In this document: piece after piece, positions 55,998 to 64,000 of the stretch
Numbering within the stretch: position 1 is the stretch's first letter
Layout: every line of letters starts with the position of its first letter
Made by a program: the position numbers and the translations under genes
Source: Pilaira anomala
Taxonomy: Eukaryota > Mucoromycota > Mucoromycetes > Mucorales > Mucoraceae
Assembly (NCBI GenBank): GCA_025716855.1
Contig: JAIXMQ010000032.1
Coordinates: forward strand, 124,001 to 188,000
Direction of reading: 5' to 3'
DNA: 64,000 nt
Notes under the pieces: generated by a model
Told to the model about the DNA's origin: nothing
What the model saw: only the letters and a program-made list of their open reading frames with translations
Database searches by the model: none

Positions 55998-58466
55998 TTA
56001 AGGTGCCTCAATTTTAAACACCCAAACTAACTTTTCCAAATCCAAGATATGATCCGGTACATCCACAATTAACCTTTCATTACTAAAGATACGCCAATTT
56101 AAATGAACCGAAGACGAGACGAGTAGAGTGATGATTGAATTTGGATGTAACGGCAAACTCGATTTAATTACTAGTCGTTCACCTAATGGCCTTTGAAGAC
56201 TGAAGACATAGATTGATTTACCATTTTTGGATTGCATGAAGTATAAAGGTTGTTCTATTTCGTTGAAATCGGAGCTTGTGACCCAGTAAGGGATTGTATC
56301 AAAGATAGCTTCTTCTACTTGATCTATCCAAGTCCCTATTTCATGTAATGTCTTGATCATGATGTCAGGGACTCGACCTGATCCTTCTGGACCGATACTT
56401 AGTAAGAAGTTACCGCCTTTTGCTATGGTTGATATGAGTTCGTGAAGTAAAGAGATTGTGGATGCGTATTGTTCAGGTTTTGTTTGATGGTTGAAACTAA
56501 AGGCGACGTAATTATTTAATTAAAAGTTTATAGTATAATATCTTTTTTTTTTTATATATATATAGTTACCCGAATGAGTGTGGATCAATACCTCTGACAG
56601 CTTCCCAAGACCGTTCCGGTACATAATCAATTGCACTATACTCAACTGTTGAAAAATCCGAAACAGCGTTACCGCATCGATCATTCATCACGACTTGTCT
56701 TCCAGTAGTGGATTTCGCCTGATTTATAAAAAGAGATTGCCAAGCGGAAGAGTTATTGATGCCGCCAATATCACACCACATAATATCTGGATGGTAATTA
56801 TGAATGAGTTCTAGGATTTGAGGGACTTGGACTTGGTTTACAAAGTCGGTGACGGGAGGTGCGTTTGTATAAGAGACTACTTTGCCTGTATATGGGTTTG
56901 TGGGTGGACCGTTCCAGTTGATTGAAGCGTCATGATAGCTTGGATGAAACCATTCTGGAAGGGAAACTAGTCGTTTGTTAATGTATATAAAAAAAAAAAA
57001 GGAGGAGGGGGGGTTTTAGTTGATTTATTTTACTTACAATAAATACCTCGTTTTAAATGAGGAAAAGAAGATTGAGCAGTATCTAAGAGCTCTTTTAAGA
57101 AATCACGGTACGGGTTCATTTTGACGGTTGAACGATCATTAACCGAGGTATTGAAAAGGGAGATACCATCATGATGCTTTGAAGTGAAAACAAAGTACTT
57201 GGCACGACTAGCCTGAATGAGATCTAACCAAGCTTTTGGATTAAAATGGGTTGGATCCCAAACGGGAATGAAATGATCGTACTCGATATCAGGACCGTAA
57301 AATGAGCGATGGTAGTAATAGGTTGAGCTGTATTTACGGTTATAGTTCCACCAATACCATTCAGCGTATTCGTGACCAACGGGGGCCCATGATGGTAGAG
57401 AGTAAAGTCCCCAGTGAATGAAGATACCGAATTTAGCAGATTGAAACCAACTGGGTGAAGTGTGTGTTTGGATTGAAGTTGGATTGAATTCGAGGTCTAA
57501 ACCGATCTCAACATTTTTGATTTGAACGGGTTCGATAAGTAGGTTACGATCGGTATTCAAGACCTCGACTAAGATCTCGGTGGGTTCTCGTGTCTTTCGA
57601 ACGGTATAGATGACTACTTCGATCGTGGATTTATGGCCTGGTGCAAGGCGTTTGAGGTGACCTTCGTATTTTGTTTTTAAAAGTGAGCCGTAAATTAAGA
57701 TGGAGATATCGTGAAGCCAGTTTGGACTGGTGTTGTGTAGATCGACCGTGATGATTTGGTAATAGGGTTTATCTTTGTACCAGCGAGTGGTTCCTTTGAC
57801 AGAAATGATTTTGATATCGGATGTGGTGTGTAGTAGTGCAGTGATACCAAAGATATGAAGTGAGGAACGAAATGAACGGATTGGGTTTGTATAAGGTAAA
57901 ACAAGATGAGAGACAGGTTTAGAAGGATCGAGAAGGAGAGGAACAGAGAGAAGGATGGCTTGATCATTTGTGTTGAGTGGATGTGAAATGAAATCGAGAC
58001 GAGTGATTTGGTCGGTATGTTGGACTTGCCAGTCTGGTAAGTTGAGCGTGGTGGTGGTATGGGAACCGTCTTGATAGACGATCACGAGGTTGGTTACGAG
58101 TGGACCGTGATTTACAGAACATAAGAGATAGATGCTACCAAAGGAAAGAGAAGGTAATGGAATGGTTTGGCCTAAACTGACTAGGTTATCAAATGAGGGT
58201 GGATTCTTCTCTGCTGGTGATATTTGAAAAGAAAGTGTGCCTATGTTGGAAGGGATAGGGTGTTTGAAGTACGCGCCTGTACCGTCAAAATTTGAGCCAT
58301 GGCCTGATGCGCCTTTATTATTCAAGTATTTTGAAAGATCAATGAATACCGTATCATTCTTTTGTTGTTGTTGTTGTTGTTGCGATGAATGAAAAGTATG
58401 CTGAGGAGGTAAAGAAAGTACAGATTGAATCCATAATAAAAAAGAAAAGAGATGATAAAAATACAT
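55998..58466 (-). CDS. Secreted GH29 alpha-L-fucosidase
   Basis: Glycosidase removing alpha-linked L-fucose. Exons 57038..58466, 56570..56966 and 55998..56496 give about 774 aa. A signal peptide (MYFYHLFSFLLWIQSVLS) and a Gln run precede an N-terminal beta-rich region of about 330 residues that I do not recognise. The GH29 barrel begins about 350: WFQSAKFGIFIHWGLYSLPS, EYAEWYWWN, AKYFVFTSKHHDGISLF, GIYFSLPEWFHP. The nucleophile is D542 in HPDIMWCDIGG. GGNFLLSIGPEGSGRVP is the typical end of the barrel, followed by a C-terminal beta domain (YVFSLQRP). All catalytic-core blocks are present. GH29 enzymes are usually 450-600 aa, so the extra N-terminal domain is notable; it may bind carbohydrate, which is inference. 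Confidence 0.9.
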
Positions 58467-58586
58467 TTCAAGAAAAAAAAAGGGAGGAGTTTATTTTTTT
58501 GTTGGATATAATAGTTTTTTTTATTATTTTGGTATGTTTTTAAAAGAAAAAAAAAAAAGATCACGTAACCACATGACTTAATTTTC

Positions 58587-61500
58587 TCATGCTGTTTCTT
58601 GATCCATACGAGTAAAAGCAGTAGTATTTGTGGTATTGTTCAACTTGATATTTGAAGCCGTCGTCACAGATGATGTTTTTAAAGAGGAAGAAGTGTGTAA
58701 TAATGCAGTATTCGATTTTACAGTAGAAGCCGGACTTGTTTTTAAAGTAGAGGAAGAAGAAGAAAAGGAAGTGACGGATTGACCTTGCTGTAATTTTGCT
58801 CTACGATAAGAAGCTTGACGCATACAGTCTTGACGAGCGGTTTGAAAAGCAGTCAAGTAAGTGACGACCATATGATCTTCAAGACATGTCTTTGAGATAT
58901 AAGCTTCTTCTGAAAGCATACAAGAAGATTTATGTAAAGTAAAGGTGACATCTTCTTTACTTGGTTCAGCTGGTTGTTGTTGAGCAAAGGAAGAGGAGGA
59001 AGTGGTGGAAGCTCTTCTTTTGAGGGTGGGTTCATTGGTGGTACCAGGTAATTTAATATCTTGAGCTAATTTGGTAGCGTCTCTGGCGCCACCGCGTCTG
59101 AATTGATAGACGGTGCCGGGGACATATAAAAGTGGGTATCTTGGTTCTTTACCATGGTATATTTCTTTACGACGTGTTTGGATGATATCAAAACATTCTT
59201 TACGGATGGAAGGATTGGAGAGGACCTTTGTGGAGCCGCCAAAGCCGTCTACGGCAATCAGAGAGTCCATGATGAGTTCCTTAGCGCATGAAGCGGTACC
59301 ATAAGATAAACGACCGACGAGATCATCGTGACAGACAAAACTGTCGATATGGTCTTTGTATTTCTCGGAAAGGTCTTGAGAGACACTGGCGACGGGAGCG
59401 TAACTGTAACAATGGACGTTGAAATCAGGGTTTCCGGATAATTCACGTAATTGATCCAGGTGGTCGACGACCATCATGGTGAGGACGGCAGCAGTACCTG
59501 CACCGAGAGAATGACCGGTGATAATAAATGATTTGATGGAACGTGTCTTTGATTTGGTTTGTTCGCTTACGTACAAGAAGATTTGTGGAATGATTCGGGT
59601 GAAGAACCATTGAGCTGAAGCTAAGATGCCTGAATGAACAAGGCCGCCTTTCCATGGTCTGTATTCACATACAAGATCTGTGATACAATCGTAAAGACTC
59701 TATATAATAGAGAAATGATGAGTTTTTTTTTTTTTTTTTTTTTTTTTGATATGTTTCTTTTCTTTTTTTTTTTACCCAGGTGCCTCGGATTCCCATGACA
59801 ACTGCTTCATGTGCTTGATCGTAGGAAACGAAATAACTTGGTTGAAAAACAGCGCCTTTACGTAAACCATATTCGTAACCTAAAAGATCTTCTTGAGGAA
59901 TTTTTAGATATCGAACGATGGCTTCTTTATTTGATTTTGTCTTTACGACATCTAATTATGAATAGGATTTTTAGAAACAAGTTTCATGTTGGTTCCCTTC
60001 TTTTTTTTTTTTTTGTTTGTTTTTTTTTGTACCTTTCAAGTATTTCGCATAATCTCCTAAATAAGAAATACCGCGCCAACCCTTAAAAAAGAAAATGTTA
60101 TTAAAAAAAAAAAAGGGTTCAAACTGATATCATATGAAAAAAAAAAAGAACCTACATAAGCAATGATGGCATGACCTAAAAAGTAATAAGATTCATCCAA
60201 GAATTTTAAATCTGTAATTTTCTCAGCAGGTGGGGTTCTAGTATATTGATTTAGTGATTAAATAGATATGATTTTTTTTTTCTTTTACCTTGGGATATCG
60301 GTATAAAAAGTTTGTAATAAGGATAAAGAAGAGATTAATTGAAGAATGGTGATCTTGAAACCTTGACCGAAAGCATTAAACATTTTGACGACAGCACGTA
60401 ATAAGATACGAGTTTGAGGACTGACGACCATACCAATCATGCGATCTAGACTTGGATGAGAAATGGCGACTTCTTCAAAAGATTCATTGATCCAACGAAA
60501 AGCGAAATTTTTATCACCAAAGTTATGACTCTTGATACTTGCATTATCCGAAAGCTCAACATCTCTTTTTTTATTCTCACCATCCATTTTAGGGAAATCG
60601 ACTTTATATTGCTCTAGATTGATATGTCTTTGTCCTTTATTTAGTTTTTGATGAAACATGAGATCGACAGTGGATTCAGATTTTAAGAGTGGTGTGTTAT
60701 TGGGTTTGGGTGTAGTAGGAGAATTGAGAGCTTGGATATCATCTACCAAGACCATTCTAGGTTCAACGGCATCATGAAACTCGTTGTTGTAAGCAGAAGC
60801 AGCAGCCGTAGTTGAACTTGTGGTGGAAGTGGTAGTACTTGAACTACTATAGACACTACTCTTTCTAGAAGTAGTTAAGAGACTAAAGTTATCATTTGAT
60901 TTCTTGTGATTGAAATAAAAAGGAGATAGCGTATCAGAAGCGTCTAGTTCATCTGGAGGATGTTGAAATGAATATCGAACTCTGACTTGAATTGAACCTA
61001 TGAAGGGAGTCATTGAATGTTTACTATGACTTGGATGAGGTTGATAGGCCGGAGGAATGTCTAGATAGAGTTCGTCCTCTAGATCATCTTGTGGTAATTT
61101 GTTGTCCTTGTTGTTTCGAAAATGATTATATCCGTATTGAGTGAATTTGGACATGTTGGGCATATGAGATTTTAAAAATGTATGAGGTAATTGAATATGA
61201 GCTGGTAAATAACGTTTAACGTGGTATTCATACATTGGTAAAAAACTATGATTTTTGGGTTAATAAATTGATTTGTAGATCAAATACTGTATATATATAT
61301 ACAACAACATTTACGTGATGAAAACATCGTCTCTATCTTTTAGTTTAGCAATCTTTAATTTTGCTTTACCGATATGTTTTGCTTTTGATCTCCATTTCTT
61401 TCTTTTATCATATAAATCAAGCTATTCATAAGGGTTAAAATGATATCATTTTTTGTCATATTGGGGGGCATTTTTACCTCAATTGTATCAAACAATTGGT

Positions 61501-61844
61501 TATGATAAGAAATAGTAAATAAGAAACCTTCGTTCCAATTTCCGTTCGTGTGTTTCGATCGAGAAGAAAAGTAATGTTGTGAACCCATACGAAGTCTCAT
61601 GAGAGGTCTTTTGACACAGACATCACTTCTTACATTGAGTAAATCAATCTATTATTTTGAATAGAAGTTAGTAAGTTGTTTTTTTTATTATGCTGTATAT
61701 CTATATATTTACTTGTAATTTTCCAGGTAAAAGTTGTGCAGTAGCTTGAATAGCCTCTCTACGATCCCACTCTTCTCTTAACTTTGAAAGGTCGGGAAGT
61801 GAAAGTCTTCTGGAGTTATTGGTATCTTCTTTTGGTGTTGACAT
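58587..61844 (-). CDS. C2-domain class 3 lipase (DAG-lipase-like)
   Basis: Predicted alpha/beta-hydrolase acting on membrane glycerolipids. Exons 61713..61844, 61478..61648, 61315..61421, 60289..61245, 60156..60237, 60033..60081, 59776..59951 and 58587..59699 give about 928 aa. The N-terminal C2-like domain (about 45-145) has DLLNVRSDVCVKRPLMRLRM and GNWNEGFLFTIS. A Ser-rich linker of about 170 residues follows. The lipase domain has SYYFLGHAIIAYGWRGISYL, AHEAVVMGIRGTW (oxyanion strand), FIITGHSLGAGTAAVLT with S622, and the Asp in FVCHDDLVGRLS (about 684). The C-terminal 200 residues are Ser/Thr-rich. Fungal relatives resemble sn1-specific diacylglycerol lipases but lack the four-TM N-terminus of DAGLalpha; substrate is inferred. 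The start ATG 61844 (MSTPKED) is preferred over upstream A+T-rich frame. Confidence 0.83.
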
Positions 61845-63073
61845 GAAAGATGGAGAATAAAAAAAAAAAAAAAGGAGAAGAAGAAGAAAAGGTGATAATA
61901 CAGAAAAATTTGTTGTCGCAAAAATAATTAATTTTTTTTTTCTCATTTATTGGTAAAGTTTTCTTTACACGTGGTCTCATTTAAATTACAGTTTTTTTTT
62001 TCTCTCTTAAAAAACCCTTTCTTGTTATGGATTCATTACTGCAGTCTTTTGCACATGTGTCTTGACCAGTCAAAATCTTGGGTGAAATCTATTATTATTT
62101 CCATAAAAGCAACTTTTTTTTTTTTTTATCGGACAAACAACCTTTTTTTGTGTCAATTGTCTCTCTTTTTTATGCATTAAAGTGTCAAGAAGTTCTATAT
62201 TCAAAGTGGCAACTTCTATATTCAAAAGTGGCGATTTCTATATTCAAAAGTGGCAATTTCTAATATTCAAAGTGGCAATTTATTCTTGCTTGTAGTGGTG
62301 GCAACAAATCGTTTAATAAATGAAATAGCAATTTATTTTTTTTCGGCTCCTCTTTCAATTTTAACACATTTATGAGGTAGTGTAACATGAATCCTTTCAA
62401 TTTGAAAGTTTCGGACTCTTTTTTACTTTATTAATGCAGTTTTTTTTTTATCTTGAAAGGGTGTGTCATATATTACTGTCAATTTATAATGGTACACAAT
62501 GGCATTCAAGATAGTTTTCTTTTGATTGATATACAGAGAGTAGGGTTTAATGTTGAATGAGGCCAACAAGTTTATTGTGTTGAGGGGTAAATTGTTATAT
62601 TGCACATAAAATAACAATTGTTGTGTACGGGCTGTGTAAATATAATCCACGCTGACAAGACCTTTTGTGAAAACGATCTCCTCCCAGCAGAATAAATAAT
62701 TTTTTTTTTACATTTTCCATTTTTAGTTAAATAAAAGCGCTTCTTTTTTTTTTTAGTTTGTCAAATGACGCGTTTACATATTTGTTTACTCAAAATAGTT
62801 AGAGTAACAGTAAAATATCTATACTTCTTGAATTTTTAGTCAATTAAGTATACGTCTTATCTGTAAGTGACACGCGGTTAGGATAATACCCAGAGTGTTT
62901 GGAACTGGAGGACCCTGACTTTTTTGTATAACAAATTTTCATTGATTTTGGGAAAGATAAGAGAAAATTATTCATGAGTCATATTTTTTTTTTTTTAAAT
63001 TAGAAATTTTATTTAACAAGATTGGGATTATTTAAAAAAAAAAAAAGATTAGAGAGAGAGAGGGTTATTATAT
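61845..63073. other. 1.2-kb spacer with a minisatellite
   Basis: Between the lipase start and the aldolase stop. Contains the 62191..62281 tandem repeat; the rest is T/A-run sequence. A short frame at 62650..62423 on the minus strand looks like chance. Confidence 0.5.
62191..62281. repeat. Four-copy 22-25-bp minisatellite
   Basis: Unit TTCTATATTCAAAAGTGGCA repeated four times with small changes (CAAAG versus CAAAAG; AACT, GATT, AATT joins; TAATATTC in the last copy). The middle copies are closest, as expected for unequal exchange or slippage. Confidence 0.92.
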
Positions 63074-64000
63074 TTACAAAACGTTCTTGGTGTTCAAGTC
63101 ACCAAAGGCTTCAATGACACGATCAACCATGGAAACTTCAGCAGCACGAATGAATACACGTGGGTCATAGTACTTCTTGTTAGGCTTGTTAGGACCATCA
63201 GGGTTACCGACTTGAGATTGGAGGTAATCCTTGTTCTTTTCGTAAAAGTCACGAAGACCGTGCCAGTAGGCCCATTGAGTATCGGTATCAATGTTCATCT
63301 TGACAACACCATGAGAAAGAGCTTCCTTGATTTCTTCAATAGAGGAACCAGAACCACCGTGGAAGACAAAGTAGACAGGAGTATCGGAATCAGCGTGGAG
63401 TTGTTCCTTAACATAAGCTTGATGCTTACCAAGGAGTTCAGGGTGCAACTTGACGTTACCAGGGGCATAGACACCATGAACGTTACCGAAAGCAGCAGCA
63501 ATAGAGAATAAATCAGTAACTTCAGAGAAACGACGATAGATTTCCCAGATATCTTCAGGTTGAGTATAAAGAGAAGCGTTATCGACATCAGAGTTATCAA
63601 CACCATCTTCTTCACCACCAGTGATACCAATTTCCATCTCTAAAAGACACTTCATGGGAGCCATACGCTTAAGATACTTGAGACAGATTTCGATGTTTTC
63701 TTCCATAGGTTCTTCGGAAAGATCCAACATGTGAGAAGAGAAAAGAGGTTCACCATGAGCCTTGAAGTATTCTTCGTCAGCGGCAATCATACCGTCAAAC
63801 CAAGGTAAGAGCTTCTTGGCACAATGGTCAGAGTGAATAAGGACGGGGATACCGTAAGCCTTGGCAATAGAACGAACGTATTGAGCACCGGCAACAGCAC
63901 CAAGAATAGAGGCTTCTTGGTTCTTGTTATCAATAGCCTTACCGGCAACGTAGGCAGCACCACCGTTAGAGAATTGAATGATAACAGGAGATTGAGCCTT
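63074..64000 (-). CDS. FBA1: Fructose-bisphosphate aldolase, class II (3' part)
   Basis: Zinc-dependent glycolytic aldolase of fungi and bacteria. One uninterrupted frame of 308 codons plus the stop runs from the right edge to 63074; roughly 50 N-terminal residues of an about 360-aa enzyme lie outside. Zinc ligands and active-site blocks are visible: VLIHSDHCAKKLLPWFDGM, LEMEIGITGGEEDGVDN, FGNVHGVYAPGNVKLHP, VYFVFHGGSGSSIEEI and VVKMNIDTDTQWAYW. The C-terminus VIEAFGDLNTKNVL is typical of fungal Fba1. Codon use is strongly C/T-ending, as in INO1 and eL31, fitting a highly expressed gene. No intron in the visible part. Confidence 0.95.
   Translation of the reverse strand, partial: KAQSPVIIQFSNGGAAYVAGKAIDNKNQEASILGAVAGAQYVRSIAKAYGIPVLIHSDHCAKKLLPWFDGMIAADEEYFKAHGEPLFSSHMLDLSEEPMEENIEICLKYLKRMAPMKCLLEMEIGITGGEEDGVDNSDVDNASLYTQPEDIWEIYRRFSEVTDLFSIAAAFGNVHGVYAPGNVKLHPELLGKHQAYVKEQLHADSDTPVYFVFHGGSGSSIEEIKEALSHGVVKMNIDTDTQWAYWHGLRDFYEKNKDYLQSQVGNPDGPNKPNKKYYDPRVFIRAAEVSMVDRVIEAFGDLNTKNVL

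Noticed and set aside
1..64000. CRISPR array, prophage, insertion sequence or biosynthetic cluster
   Set aside because: No regularly spaced repeats, no transposase or integrase with inverted ends, no polyketide/peptide synthase or clustered tailoring genes; this is eukaryotic nuclear DNA.

Overview
The window looks like nuclear DNA of a fungus, most likely an early-diverging Mucoromycota (mucoralean) species. The reasons are strong A+T richness with very long T and A homopolymers in introns and spacers, many short GT-AG introns (about 50-120 bp), the standard code, and a core eukaryotic/fungal gene set (protein O-mannosyltransferase, inositol-1-phosphate synthase, class II aldolase, Swp1/ribophorin II). 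The species call is inference; no rRNA or other marker is present. I modelled exons by hand from splice sites and reading frame, so single boundaries may be off by one or a few bases.

Layout, left to right. 1-5.4 kb: 5' part of a Pol5/DNA polymerase phi gene running off the left edge, a trichome-birefringence-like O-acetyltransferase, then a gene-poor stretch with coding-like relics. 6.5-12.3 kb: a Pmt4-type mannosyltransferase, a Tlg2/syntaxin-16 SNARE, an unrecognised protein with SUMO-interaction motifs and a UBZ4-like zinc finger, and a small C2H2 protein overlapping it tail to tail. 12.5-19.3 kb: a U2SURP/SR140 splicing factor, arginyl-tRNA synthetase and an AVT-type amino acid transporter. 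21.4-27.4 kb: inositol-1-phosphate synthase, ribosomal protein eL31 and a bZIP factor. 28.4-34.5 kb: a broken gene, then DNA2 nuclease-helicase with ACGCGT boxes upstream, and a very short Swp1. 34.5-46.4 kb: five genes or candidates on the minus strand: a calpain-7/PalB-like protease, glycine cleavage H protein, a weak small ORF, sulfide:quinone oxidoreductase and a tricalbin/Mug190-like SMP-C2 protein. 47-56 kb: a frameshifted relic, a short F-box protein, an ACOT9-like thioesterase, and two identical tRNA-Leu(CAA) genes in a 193-bp inverted duplication. 56-64 kb: a secreted GH29 alpha-L-fucosidase, a C2-lipase, a small minisatellite and the 3' part of fructose-bisphosphate aldolase.

The genes do not form a pathway or a cluster. 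Loose themes are ER glycosylation and traffic (PMT, Swp1, Tlg2, tricalbin), mitochondrial metabolism (SQOR, GCV H, thioesterase) and genome maintenance (DNA2, the SIM/UBZ4 protein). I found no mobile element with intact ends, no CRISPR and no clear new system. The most novel items are the SIM-UBZ4 protein with its internal repeat, the minimal Swp1, the tRNA-Leu inverted duplication, a probable GC-AG intron, and several decayed coding fragments.
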